From Desulfobulbaceae bacterium UBA5611 (lineage in GTDB: Bacteria; Desulfobacterota; Desulfobulbia; Desulfobulbales; Desulfocapsaceae), in contig DIKT01000086.1 in the NCBI GenBank assembly GCA_002424635.1, positions 527 to 62,363 of the forward strand: DNA of 61,837 nucleotides, in the 5' to 3' direction. Shown here piece by piece: positions 33,549 through 42,924 of the stretch (the stretch's first letter is position 1; each line of letters begins with the position of its first letter). The notes beneath the pieces are model-generated. The model saw only the letters and a program-made list of their open reading frames with translations. It ran no database searches and was not told where the DNA came from. The translations under genes and the position numbers were made by a program.

Positions 33549-34835
33549 GTGGCTGGATTGTCATCATATATCAGTCATTGGGCTTTTCGCCTCGTCTGTT
33601 TTGGTATTTTACTCAGCCTGGCGATGCTGCAGTTATTTATCGCCCGTCACGAACAGACAGTCCATAGCAATGCCAGCGGTTCTAGTGCCATAGTGGAGTC
33701 GCTGTACAGTCCGTATCTGCTCACCTGGCATGGCAAACGGCTCCACCTGCTCGAAGGTGACATGACAAGGGCGGAGAGGTTATTTCAAAGAGCCCTGCAG
33801 CAAAACCCATTCTTTATCCCTGCCTGGCTGGGGCTGGCGGAGCTGCATAATGATCTTGGCAGAAAAGCTGCCAGTCAGGCAATCCTGCAATATGTGGATC
33901 AACTGAGCACCGATATCAGCCGCTGGCGCTGGGATAAGGCCCTGCTGACCTATCAGCTGGGCAGGTTTGATATCCTGGAGCGTGATCTTGCCTATATAAT
34001 CGCGAAAATACCGGGCAAATCACGGCAAAATGCTTTGAAAATGGCCTTTTCCATTTGGAATGACCCACAGGTATTGCTAAGCCGCCTAGGCACAGACAAT
34101 GTACTCTATTTATTTAATTATGCGGCACAAACCGCTCAGCTTGATACTGCGCTGGCTTTGTGGCCATATATAGAAGAGATGGGAGTAGAGGCCAATAAAA
34201 AGGATGTACTGGCCTTTTTGAACGCCCTGATTCTTGATCAAAAGATTGCCGCCGCCATCCCCATCTGGAGAAAATATTTCAATGCCGGCTCTTTGCTTTA
34301 TGATGGCGGTTTTCAGGAAGAGCCGCTTAATACCGCTTTTGGCTGGCGAATAGGGAAGCCCAAGGGGAGCACATGGCGTATTGAAAAAAATAAGGGTGTG
34401 GAGAAATTTCAGGCCATGCGTCTTCATTTCTCCGGCACGGAAAATATTTCTTATAGCCATCTGTCGCAAATTATGCCGCTGGTACCAGCCCGCAGCTACA
34501 GCCTCAGCGGCTGGCTGAAGACAGCAGGCCTGACCACAGATCAACGCCCTTATCTGGAAGTAGTGGGGTCCCAATGTACAATGCCGCCGGCTACTACCGA
34601 AATTATGGCTAAGGATCAACCATGGACCCCATTTGCTCTGGTCTTCAATGTTCCGGCAGAATGTGCCGCTGTTGAAATGCGAGTGCGACGGCTTCCAAGT
34701 AAGCATCTGGATAATCTCCTGGCCGGCGATCTCTGGCTCCGTGACCTGCGGATAGATGATGCTGTCGATCTATCCTTACAGACGAAACTTTTGATTCAAG
34801 ATCTGCGGATCCTTGATACCGGCGCTAACCCATGA
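33549..34835 (+). CDS. Membrane-anchored TPR protein with jelly-roll-like C-terminus
   Basis: The GTG at 33549, two nt after wzc, gives 428 aa. TM helix about 10-31; TPR-like repeats about 50-120 (LLEGDMTRAERLFQRALQQNPFFIPAWLGLAELHNDLGR); more helical repeats to about 230. The C-terminal ~170 residues look beta-rich (FQAMRLHFSGTENISYSHLSQIM ... SYSLSGWLKT), like carbohydrate-binding jelly rolls. It may scaffold the polysaccharide assembly complex on the periplasmic side. The function is not established. It overlaps the next gene by ATGA. Confidence 0.7.
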   Translation: MAGLSSYISHWAFRLVCFGILLSLAMLQLFIARHEQTVHSNASGSSAIVESLYSPYLLTWHGKRLHLLEGDMTRAERLFQRALQQNPFFIPAWLGLAELHNDLGRKAASQAILQYVDQLSTDISRWRWDKALLTYQLGRFDILERDLAYIIAKIPGKSRQNALKMAFSIWNDPQVLLSRLGTDNVLYLFNYAAQTAQLDTALALWPYIEEMGVEANKKDVLAFLNALILDQKIAAAIPIWRKYFNAGSLLYDGGFQEEPLNTAFGWRIGKPKGSTWRIEKNKGVEKFQAMRLHFSGTENISYSHLSQIMPLVPARSYSLSGWLKTAGLTTDQRPYLEVVGSQCTMPPATTEIMAKDQPWTPFALVFNVPAECAAVEMRVRRLPSKHLDNLLAGDLWLRDLRIDDAVDLSLQTKLLIQDLRILDTGANP

Positions 34836-36439
34836 TTACAGCCCAGGATGCCGATAATATCTCAAGACTGCTGAAGCAGCTGTCGCGGGATTCCTCCACC
34901 GATAATTCCATTGCCTTTATTGCTGATAATGGTGGCGTGCTTGCCTCCTGTAAAAAAATCCTGACTCTCTGCCGTGATGGCGATGCAGAGAGTCGACATT
35001 GGGTGCAGATAGAATGCGGCAAATATGGCCTTCAATATAGCTGGTTTCTGCAGGAAGCCAGCCAACTTCTCCAGCTTTTTCAGAATGATGATGAGCAGGA
35101 TGATAACTATAGTATTCTTGGTCTCTCTTCCTCTGCCGGTTTAGCGGAGATCAAGCGGGCCTACCGTCAATTAATTGTCCGGTATCATCCGGATACTGCC
35201 GGTAATGTCGGGCATGAGACGACAGAACATTTTATCCGCATTAACAAGGCCTACAATAACATCATCAGCCAGCAGCAGGACTATGCCGGGGAACAAGGGG
35301 CCGCGACCTCGCATTCGTGGCGTTATGGCAGCTCTTCTGATCGCGTTTCAGGCAGGGTTAACAAAAAGCCCATAATATGGTTTGCAATCCTGTTTCTAAT
35401 AGCAGTGGTGGCCTGCGGTCTGATTGCCCGGATATATTCCCAACAAGTAATGGTCGCGACGTTGCAGAAAAGCGGGGCCGCTTTTGTGCCGCCGGCAAAA
35501 AAATCTCATGATGCTTCGCCGGTTGCGGCACTGACCTTTGCTGAAAAGATGAAAATTGCCGAAACCAGGGAAAAGTCTGAACAGGCTGCCAGGCTAAAAG
35601 AATCTAACGCTCCAGCCGTTATATCAACCAACAGTGTTGAGCTTTCCGAGCCAACAGTCGTCCAGCAACAAGATAAACCTGCCTCCCAGGAAGACACCGT
35701 TAGTCTTCCTCGACCGGAACTAGCAAGCAAGCCTGCTCTTATTGATTATGCGGCCACACAACCTGTCGAACCAATCCGGTCCACCGAACAGCAAACTGCT
35801 AAAACCAGCTCAGTAAAGGCTGAGGACCAAAGCTTGCCTGCTCAGGTAACTACCGAAACGCAAGATACGGTTAAATTAACAAAAGTCAGCGTAGTATCAG
35901 ATCTCAAAAAAGAGACGGCCCCGGAACTGGCTCCGCCGGCAGTTGAACCTCTTCCCCGGCAAGCTACCCCAAATATTGGTTCAGGACAAAATACATCGAT
36001 CCGGGAAGTCGCAAGTGAGCCGGTGCAACTAGCGGCTGTCCTGCCAAACCCCATAGAGACTGTACCGCCAGTTCCTGATATGCAACAGCGTATTGATCAA
36101 TTTCTATTGCAATACTGCCGGACCTATGGGGATAAAAATCTAATGGAGTTTACCCGGCTGTTTGCACTGGATGCTATTGAAAACGGTAAGCTGGTCTCTG
36201 AACTCATCGGCACCTATACCAATCTGTTTGATTCCAGCCAGAGTATCGAACTGCAGATCTTTACCCTGCAATGGGATGAATCACCACCAGGAAACGTCTC
36301 CATCAATGGCCGCTTTAAAATCGATCTGGTTTATCAGAATGGCGAAGCCGTTCATGGCCGCGGTAAAATCGATTTCCTGCTCGCCTCCGACCATGGAAAA
36401 TTGCTGGTCCAGGAAATGAAGTACACTTTTGATCAATAA
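34832..36439 (+). CDS. J-domain membrane protein with periplasmic NTF2-like domain
   Basis: The 535-aa protein has a helical N-terminal region of about 90 residues. A J domain (about 92-146) with intact HPD (119-121) follows, then one membrane helix (about 181-199). A 210-residue Ser/Pro/Glu-rich linker leads to a C-terminal domain (about 418-535) with the NTF2/SnoaL-like pattern IDQFLLQYCRTYGDKN ... VSINGRFKIDLVY. The J domain faces the cytosol, where it could recruit DnaK, and the NTF2-like domain faces the periplasm. It is translationally coupled (ATGA) to the TPR protein, so it belongs to the polysaccharide operon. I know no described role for this layout. Confidence 0.8.
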   Translation: MITAQDADNISRLLKQLSRDSSTDNSIAFIADNGGVLASCKKILTLCRDGDAESRHWVQIECGKYGLQYSWFLQEASQLLQLFQNDDEQDDNYSILGLSSSAGLAEIKRAYRQLIVRYHPDTAGNVGHETTEHFIRINKAYNNIISQQQDYAGEQGAATSHSWRYGSSSDRVSGRVNKKPIIWFAILFLIAVVACGLIARIYSQQVMVATLQKSGAAFVPPAKKSHDASPVAALTFAEKMKIAETREKSEQAARLKESNAPAVISTNSVELSEPTVVQQQDKPASQEDTVSLPRPELASKPALIDYAATQPVEPIRSTEQQTAKTSSVKAEDQSLPAQVTTETQDTVKLTKVSVVSDLKKETAPELAPPAVEPLPRQATPNIGSGQNTSIREVASEPVQLAAVLPNPIETVPPVPDMQQRIDQFLLQYCRTYGDKNLMEFTRLFALDAIENGKLVSELIGTYTNLFDSSQSIELQIFTLQWDESPPGNVSINGRFKIDLVYQNGEAVHGRGKIDFLLASDHGKLLVQEMKYTFDQ

Positions 36440-36609
36440 AGCTATCAAAAAGAAAGAAAGACAATGACCCGGCAGGCTGAAGACCTGTTGCAGGTGTGTG
36501 CCGGTTGGGTTGGCTCACTTATTGGACTTTTTTGCTTTTATTTTGTATTTATCTTGTATAAGATTAATAGTGACATTGTTTCTTTGCTTACGTATGTATG
36601 ATGCTGATT

Positions 36610-36819
36610 TCAGTAACTTTTTAAGTTACATTTATTGTTACATCTAAGCCTCTTGGTTCGGGCTACCGTGCTCAACGAAACCATTGTTGATCTCCGGATT
36701 CTTCCTGAACTGGCATCACAAATCCAGCCAGACATCATGTAAGTTCTATCTCTGGCACAGCCGCTATTGAGGGTCAACCTCGAAGGGTTCAAATCCATCC
36801 CTAAAGAATTTTCACCCAT
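36610..36819 (-). CDS. Doubtful small ORF with strong ribosome site
   Basis: The 69-aa frame (MGENSLGMDLNPSRL...) is preceded 6 nt upstream by AGGAGG, but that AGGAGG is part of a perfect 14-bp palindrome (36825-36838). The sequence is not recognised and its composition is not convincing. It may be a relic or chance. The remainder of the gap 36440-36957 holds a GTAACTT/AAGTTAC hairpin (36613-36629) and the strong hairpin at 36890. Confidence 0.2.
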   Translation of the reverse strand: MGENSLGMDLNPSRLTLNSGCARDRTYMMSGWICDASSGRIRRSTMVSLSTVARTKRLRCNNKCNLKSY

Positions 36820-36824
36820 AAGAT

Positions 36825-36838
36825 ACCTCCTAGGAGGT
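36825..36838. repeat. Perfect 14-bp palindrome ACCTCCTAGGAGGT
   Basis: The palindrome presents a Shine-Dalgarno-like AGGAGG on both strands. It lies between the J-domain gene and the efflux operon. It could be an operator or part of a vanished gene start. Confidence 0.5.
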
Positions 36839-36889
36839 CTTAGCAGTCGTGGCTTTCATCACATCAAAACGATCTAACTGATGAAATTG

Positions 36890-36933
36890 AGTTACAGATT
36901 GCAGTGCCTTGATGGCCACTGCAATCTGTAACT
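36890..36933. terminator. Strong hairpin downstream of the RND efflux operon
   Basis: A perfect 17-bp inverted repeat (36890-36906 with 36917-36933, AGTTACAGATTGCAGTG) has a 10-nt loop. It lies 25 nt past the stop of the RND gene. No T run follows on either strand, so it may protect the 3' end of the mRNA rather than act as a classical terminator. Confidence 0.55.
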
Positions 36934-36957
36934 CTTCGCTTTTGCTTCGCGAAAAGT

Positions 36958-39900
36958 TCATGGCTTAGTCGTCATTACATAAAAACACGGCATCAGAAAC
37001 ATAGCCACCAGGATTTCCATGCCCAAACCGCCCATGGCGGCGACAGCCATGGGTTGGAGCATGTCACCGCCTTCTCCCAGATTAAGTGCCAGGGGCAGGA
37101 AGCCCACCATGGAGGTCAGGGTGGTCATGATCCTCGGCCGCAGACGAATTTTTGCGGCAGCCATTATCGCCTGGCCCGGCAGCAAGCCTTGGCTCTCTTG
37201 TAACTCGCGGGCAAAGGTCAGTAGAAGCACGCCGTCGTTTATCGTGGCGGCAACTACAACCAATATGCCGATGAGCACCGTCGCTGCAAAAGGCAAGCCC
37301 GTCAGATGCAATAGATACACCATGCCGGCCAGACAGAACGGGACGCTACCCAGGATCAGAGCTGGCAGCTTAACGCTGTTAAACTGCACAGTCAGGACGA
37401 TAAAAGAGAAGAAGAGGGCAAAGGCCAGAACCATCAGCGCCGCCTCCTTCATATCGGCCATCATCTCGGCCCGGCCACCGAAGCCGAGCTCATAGCCGGC
37501 TGGCAGCTCGATTTGCGCTAGATTACTCCGTAGCCCTGCCAGAGCGGTGGCGAGATCGGTACCGGCCGTGTCGCCCTCAATGTTGATCTGCTTGATCTGA
37601 TCTTTACGGAGGATCTCCACTGGTCCAACCGCTGACTGGATGCTGGCCAGATCGCGAAGGCGCAGGGGCTCCCCGCGGATGCCGGTAATGACCAGATTTT
37701 CCAGATCCTGACGATTAGAAAGTCGTTTTTCCGGTACCACTACTCGGATATCGTAATACTCCGCCCCGTCGCGATAGCGGGTAGCTACTGCCCCGGTGAT
37801 CAGGGAGCGGAGCGTGCCGGCTATATCAGCGGCCGTCACCTCCAATTCGGCAGCCTTAGCCCGGTCAATCCGCACTTGATATTCCGGCCTGGAGACATCC
37901 ATGGAAATATAGACGTTCTGCAGATAGCCATCTTGACGAATAATGTGGGCGGTCTGCTGGGCCAGATCAAAAAGAGGGGCCACTTCCTGGCCGCGTACCT
38001 CCACCACAAGATCTGATCCCCCCAGGCCGTGGATGCCTTTGATAGGCATCTGTCTAACCATGACTAAACCGCCGGGCACCTCTACCGTGCTCAGGAGGTG
38101 ACGCAGTTTGGCGACGTATTGCTTGGTGCTCAGTTCTCTTTCGGTCTTGGGAACGAGTTGAATATCCACCTCTCCTTCATTGGCGATCTCATAGGTATAA
38201 AGCCCTTGCACTCTGCCACCGGCCATGGTGAACATGCTTTTGATCAGGGGATCACCGGTGAGCCGTGTTTCAATATCGGCAAGAATCAGGTCGGTTTCCC
38301 GGACAGAGGCACCGGTGGCAAGCTTGGCCTTGACCATGATCCGACCGTCGTCCACCGCGGGCAGGAACTCCCCGCCGAGCCGGGCCGCCAGCCAGACGGC
38401 CAGGAGAAAGATGAACAAAAATAGCGCCAATGTCAGCCAGCGGCCGCGCAATATCCAGCTCAGGAGCCAACCATAACCGTCGGCGAACCGGTCGAAGGCC
38501 CGTTCAAACCGAGTTGGTCCGCGCCGCCGGGACTGGCCGGAAAAGAACGCGGCAGTAAGCATCGGCGTCGCAGTAATAGCTACAAGCAAACTGATGACCA
38601 CGATACCGGCGACGACCAGGATCAGCTCGCGAAAGAGGAGACTGATCAGTCCGGGCACAATTAAAAAAGGGACGAACAGGGCGAGAAACGACAGGGTTGC
38701 GGCGACAATTGCCGGTCCGACCTCCCGAGTGGCGGCCACTGCCTGGTTGGCCGCGCTCTCTGCCGGCTCATTCCGGCGCCGTCGGCTAATTACTTCGATA
38801 ACAACTATGGAATTGTCCAGCAGGATACCGATAGCTACCACCAATCCGGCCAGTGAGAAGATGTTGAGCGAGAAACCTGCCAGCTTCATCAGACCAAAAT
38901 TAAAGAGCAAGGTAAGCGGCAGGGCGATGATCATCACCAGTACCTGCCTGATGCTGCCCAGAAAGAGAAAAATGACAACAATCAAAAGTACCGCCGCTCC
39001 CAACGCGGCATTCCATACCCCCGCCAGGGCCTTCTCCACGTACTCAGCCTGGTTTTCTACATAATCCAGGCTTATGCCGGGCGGCAGTTCAGGGCGCAGT
39101 TCGAGGAGTTTGGCGGCAACTCCCCGGGCCACCTCCACCGTGTTTGCCTCCGCTTGGCCGAGGACCGAAATTTTGACACATGGCTCGCTATTGTAGCGAG
39201 TGATCAGCCGGATATCTTTGTGGCTATCGACGATTTGGGCGATGTCGCGCAAGTAAATTCCGGCCTGACCCTGCCGGGCGATCACAATCGCGCCAATCTC
39301 ATCGAGCGTCGTCAGTTCGCCCATGGTGCGGGCGATAATCTCCCGGCGCCCCTCAATCACCCGACCGCTGGTTCGTTCGACATTTTCAGCTGCCAGCCGC
39401 TTGATTATTATATCCAAGGAGAGACTATGCTTCTCAAGGGCTGCAGGATCGAGCAGGACGCGAATCTCACGTTCAAGTCCGCCGATAATCTCCGTTCCGG
39501 CTACCCCGGAGGCGGTGACAAGGCGATCCTGAAGCCAGTTGTCTGCCCACTCGCGTACCTCAACCGGCCCCCAGCGGTCAGAGCTGACCGTCACCTGAAT
39601 GACCGGCAGCTGGGATGGTCGGGCCTTGAAAACAAAGGGTGGTTCAATATCATTGGGTAGATCCTTGCCGGCCCGGGTTAGAATCGCCATCACATCCTGA
39701 AAGGCCACGTCGATATCCGAGCCGTATTCGAACTGTACATCCAGGGAATAAAGGCCTTCCCGGGAAGTAGATTCGAGATTGTCAAGATGATTGACCGTAG
39801 CCATCAGCCGTTCGACAGGATCGGCGATTTCCTTGTCGATCTCCTCAGGCGTGGCGCCGGGCCACGGGATCTGCACCTTGACCAGTGCATAGTTGACATC

Positions 39901-40014
39901 CGGCAGGTAATCTACTGATAGCCGCCACAGTCCAAAAGCGCCCAACACGGCCAATGCCAGCGCGATAGCGGTGCTGGCCGGTCTTCGCTGCACTGCGTAT
40001 TCGGTAATTCTCAT
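36958..40014 (-). CDS. RND efflux pump inner-membrane permease
   Basis: The 1018-aa permease has twelve membrane helices and two large periplasmic loops in the AcrB/MexB layout. It starts MRITEYAVQRRPASTAIALALAVLGAFGLWRL and shows PWPGATPEEIDKEIADPVE. The TM4 region reads GILLDNSIVVIE, with D-N where HAE drug pumps have D-D, so the proton pathway and substrate class are uncertain. It is last in the operon of outer-membrane factor, adaptor and permease, and overlaps the adaptor by ATGA. Confidence 0.95.
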   Translation of the reverse strand: MRITEYAVQRRPASTAIALALAVLGAFGLWRLSVDYLPDVNYALVKVQIPWPGATPEEIDKEIADPVERLMATVNHLDNLESTSREGLYSLDVQFEYGSDIDVAFQDVMAILTRAGKDLPNDIEPPFVFKARPSQLPVIQVTVSSDRWGPVEVREWADNWLQDRLVTASGVAGTEIIGGLEREIRVLLDPAALEKHSLSLDIIIKRLAAENVERTSGRVIEGRREIIARTMGELTTLDEIGAIVIARQGQAGIYLRDIAQIVDSHKDIRLITRYNSEPCVKISVLGQAEANTVEVARGVAAKLLELRPELPPGISLDYVENQAEYVEKALAGVWNAALGAAVLLIVVIFLFLGSIRQVLVMIIALPLTLLFNFGLMKLAGFSLNIFSLAGLVVAIGILLDNSIVVIEVISRRRRNEPAESAANQAVAATREVGPAIVAATLSFLALFVPFLIVPGLISLLFRELILVVAGIVVISLLVAITATPMLTAAFFSGQSRRRGPTRFERAFDRFADGYGWLLSWILRGRWLTLALFLFIFLLAVWLAARLGGEFLPAVDDGRIMVKAKLATGASVRETDLILADIETRLTGDPLIKSMFTMAGGRVQGLYTYEIANEGEVDIQLVPKTERELSTKQYVAKLRHLLSTVEVPGGLVMVRQMPIKGIHGLGGSDLVVEVRGQEVAPLFDLAQQTAHIIRQDGYLQNVYISMDVSRPEYQVRIDRAKAAELEVTAADIAGTLRSLITGAVATRYRDGAEYYDIRVVVPEKRLSNRQDLENLVITGIRGEPLRLRDLASIQSAVGPVEILRKDQIKQINIEGDTAGTDLATALAGLRSNLAQIELPAGYELGFGGRAEMMADMKEAALMVLAFALFFSFIVLTVQFNSVKLPALILGSVPFCLAGMVYLLHLTGLPFAATVLIGILVVVAATINDGVLLLTFARELQESQGLLPGQAIMAAAKIRLRPRIMTTLTSMVGFLPLALNLGEGGDMLQPMAVAAMGGLGMEILVAMFLMPCFYVMTTKP

Positions 40015-41207
40015 TGGCCGTGTCCTTCGCTGTCAGACTGATGACCTGACTGCCCGGGATGATGATCGGACCGCTTTTCTACTTTATCCATATGCTTAGA
40101 TTCAGAGGTCCGCTGCCCGATCTGTTCAGCAGGCTCCACTCCGGCAATACGAACCGGGCCGCCATCCTTGAGTCTCTCGTGGCCGGCAGTGACGATCTCT
40201 GCACCCGCCTGGATCCCCGAGAGGATTTGGATCATCCCTCCCGCTTCAATGCCGGTTGCAACCTTACGGCGCACGGCCTTGCCTTCTTCGACCACAAAGA
40301 CTGCGTGCCCATGGGGAGTAGTGACTAGTGCTGCAGTCGGCACGGTGATCGCAGCTGACATCCTTTCCTGCTCCACGGTAAGCCGAGCGAACATTCCCGG
40401 GATCAGTGTCACCGGGAATGTAAGCATTGCTTCGACGATCCTGGTACGGGTCCGTATATCGAGTTCCGGGTAAATTCGGCTGATCATTCCTTGCCAGGTC
40501 TGGCCGGGATAAGCGTCCAACCGGACCATAACCTTCATGTCATTTCTGATATGCATGGCCTGGGCTTCCGGTACCGCGAAACGAATCACCATGCTGGCTG
40601 GATCGAACATCTCGATCAGCGGCATGCGTGGGGCGATATAATCACCATCCTTGATCAGGACCTTGGAGATAACTCCCGGCCATGGCGCCTTTATCAGATA
40701 ATCTGCGGAATGCTGTTCAGCCTTGGCGACCATGGCCTTAGCATTTTCGTATTTCGAACGCGACGCATCAAGGCTGGCTCCGGAAATCGCGCCGGCGGCT
40801 ACCAGTGTTTCTATCCGTTCCAACTCCTGCCTCTGTTCATGTAGAAGCTGGCGAGCCGAGACGAGATCGGCCGTCACCGCTTTTTCCCGACCAATCTCAA
40901 CAAGTGAATCTCCCTCCGCTACCCGGTCGCCTTCCCGCCATTGGCAGTTTTTGACCGGTCCTTCCCCGGGGGAAGCCAAGCGGGCTATCCTCGTTGCCAC
41001 AACTGAGCCGGTCAACTCAATATCTTTGGCTATTGGTTGTGTTTGAGCTTTTTCGGTACGCACCAATGAGGTCTGACTGCCTGTCGCTGCCATACCGCCA
41101 CCATGACCACCATGGACTTGCGCCGTTGATTCCGGCTGAAACCCAAAAATCCCGGCTACTATTCCGACGGCAAGGGCTCCGGCTATCATCTTTCTCCACC
41201 TGTTCAT
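40011..41207 (-). CDS. RND efflux periplasmic adaptor (HlyD/MFP family), His-rich ends
   Basis: The 398-aa protein has a signal segment (about 7-30), then a His/Gly-rich HGGHGGG. A lipoyl/barrel-sandwich domain, an alpha-hairpin (SARQLLHEQRQELERIETLVAAGAISGAS) and beta-barrel domains (PGMFARLTVEQERMSAAITVP) follow. The C-terminal tail carries many His (DHHPGQSGHQSDSEGHGQ). The two His-rich ends suggest metal binding, as in Cu/Ag or Zn/Co exporters. That is inference only. Confidence 0.93.
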   Translation of the reverse strand: MNRWRKMIAGALAVGIVAGIFGFQPESTAQVHGGHGGGMAATGSQTSLVRTEKAQTQPIAKDIELTGSVVATRIARLASPGEGPVKNCQWREGDRVAEGDSLVEIGREKAVTADLVSARQLLHEQRQELERIETLVAAGAISGASLDASRSKYENAKAMVAKAEQHSADYLIKAPWPGVISKVLIKDGDYIAPRMPLIEMFDPASMVIRFAVPEAQAMHIRNDMKVMVRLDAYPGQTWQGMISRIYPELDIRTRTRIVEAMLTFPVTLIPGMFARLTVEQERMSAAITVPTAALVTTPHGHAVFVVEEGKAVRRKVATGIEAGGMIQILSGIQAGAEIVTAGHERLKDGGPVRIAGVEPAEQIGQRTSESKHMDKVEKRSDHHPGQSGHQSDSEGHGQ

Positions 41208-41225
41208 GATATGTTTTCTCCAATG

Positions 41226-42635
41226 TCACCGTTCGTCGGATAGTAAATTCCGACCTGTTGCCAGATCCAGTTGGGCGCTGGCCGTGCGGAAGTCGGCTAG
41301 CGCCCGGTAATAACCGGTTTCGGTCTGTAAAAGGGTGGCCTGGGCATCAAGTACATCAATGACAGACCCCTCGCCCAATTCATATTTCAAACGCTCGATC
41401 CTAAGACTTTCGCGGGCCTGGGTAATAGATTTTTGAATGGCCCTTGCCCGCTTGCCGGAAGATTCCACATTGAGCAGCGCAGTCTCTACTTCCAGACGTA
41501 ACTGGAATTCTAACGCCCGCAGCCGTTCCTGCGCGGCAGCGAGGCCGGCACGTTGTTCCCGGATACGTGCCTCCACTTGCCCGCCTTCAAAAAATGGCAT
41601 TTCCAGCACCAGGCCGACACGTCCCACATCATCCTGATCATCGCTCGGACCAGTTGTTGAACCGGTGGCCCAGCGGCCACCATAGGCACCTTGCAGAGAA
41701 ACCGTGGGCCAGTGACCGGACAGGGCAGTATCCACGTTGCCGGCCTGGGCTGCGAGGGCTGACCGCGCCGCCAGGTAATCTCTGCGCTCTTCCCGAGCAA
41801 TCGTCAGGGTTGCTGCCAACTCAGGCATTACAATCTGTTCCGGCAAGGTCAAATCCCCTTGCGGCGAAATTGGTTTGCTACGCTCCCCGAGGCCAAGGAA
41901 ACTAATCAGGGCGCGGCCCTGGATGGCCAGGAGATTCTTTTCCCGGACCAGTTCTTGTTCGACATCGGCCAGTCTGACCTCTGTTCGCATTCGGTCGACC
42001 CTGGCGGCTTTTTGCGCTGCCATCAAGGCATCAATGCGCTTTAAATGCTCCGTCAGGGTTTGCCGCGAAAATTCCTGAGAGTCGATGACATGTCGTTGTG
42101 CAAGAATGCTGTAAAAGAGGCTGGTGATATTAAAGACAAGTTCATCCCGGCTGTGAGCCAGTCGGTATGATGCCGCCTGCCGGAGCAAATCGGCTGTTTT
42201 CACCTGACTGATCAACCTACCACCCGTGAATAAAGGTATAGACAGGACGAGATCGCCTGACACGATATCCCGGCTAAAGAGCCCCGGTTCTCCATCCCTG
42301 CTGGCGGCAATGAGCCTCTGTTTATCAAGAAAAGCGGAATAACCACCCGCTATGCCGAGACGAGGCAGCCGGGCACCAGAGGCCTGATCCTGCCTGGCCT
42401 GAGCGGCAGCCGTATCCCAGCCTTGAGCGGCGACTTCGGGATTATTGGCCAGGGCAACTTCAATAGCCTGCTGAAGAGACACTGGACCGTCCGGCAGACC
42501 GGCGGACGCTGCCGGCAAAGGGATTTCAGAAGTAATATAATGTCGGGGAATTACAGGTTGGTATGGATCGGTGGGCTGCGGGAAGGCGCAACCACCGAAT
42601 ACTAGCAGAATAATCAGGGCAGGCACGATCTTCAT
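41226..42635 (-). CDS. TolC-family outer-membrane efflux lipoprotein
   Basis: The 469-aa protein has a lipobox VFGGC (Cys near residue 16) and two OEP repeats of long helices (for example AIEVALANNPEVAAQGWDTAAAQARQDQASGARLPRLGIAGGYS and LEVETALLNVESSGKRARAIQKS). It provides the outer-membrane duct for the RND pump. It is first in the operon, 18 nt before the adaptor. Confidence 0.93.
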   Translation of the reverse strand: MKIVPALIILLVFGGCAFPQPTDPYQPVIPRHYITSEIPLPAASAGLPDGPVSLQQAIEVALANNPEVAAQGWDTAAAQARQDQASGARLPRLGIAGGYSAFLDKQRLIAASRDGEPGLFSRDIVSGDLVLSIPLFTGGRLISQVKTADLLRQAASYRLAHSRDELVFNITSLFYSILAQRHVIDSQEFSRQTLTEHLKRIDALMAAQKAARVDRMRTEVRLADVEQELVREKNLLAIQGRALISFLGLGERSKPISPQGDLTLPEQIVMPELAATLTIAREERRDYLAARSALAAQAGNVDTALSGHWPTVSLQGAYGGRWATGSTTGPSDDQDDVGRVGLVLEMPFFEGGQVEARIREQRAGLAAAQERLRALEFQLRLEVETALLNVESSGKRARAIQKSITQARESLRIERLKYELGEGSVIDVLDAQATLLQTETGYYRALADFRTASAQLDLATGRNLLSDER

Positions 42636-42655
42636 TGTTATTTATTCCCTTAAGA

Positions 42656-42755
42656 GTACCTTGAAAAATCAGGATTTTTGTTCAAGATTAAGGAGTGAAG
42701 AAAATTTTACCACAGGCTTATGGATGATATTCCGAAGATAAAATTTTTTGAGCAT
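42656..42755 (-). repeat. ~100-bp dispersed intergenic element, copy b
   Basis: Read on the minus strand it starts ATGCTCAAAAAATTTTATC, continues with TTCGGAATATC and CTGTGGTAAAATTTTC, and ends with a GAACAAAAATCCTGATTTTTC hairpin, parallel to copy a (6391-6489). It lies just upstream of the efflux operon, so it would be in its leader or promoter. The remaining gap 42756-42924 shows no gene. Confidence 0.7.
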
Positions 42756-42924
42756 TGTAGAGCTTGGGCAAAAAGACCATTTTTCATGATACACTTAAAG
42801 TAATGTTCACTTTGCTGAACCATACGTCCATTCTGCTGGTCTATCTTTTCTTTTTTCCGTTATATACTCCGTTTTCGGGAATGGATGTATGATCTCGGTC
42901 ATATGGCTATTTTTTTTACGAAGA

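Noticed and set aside
36780..36805. tRNA T-arm-like GGTTCAAATCC
   Set aside because: The flanking bases do not pair as a T stem, and no matching acceptor, D or anticodon arms lie upstream.
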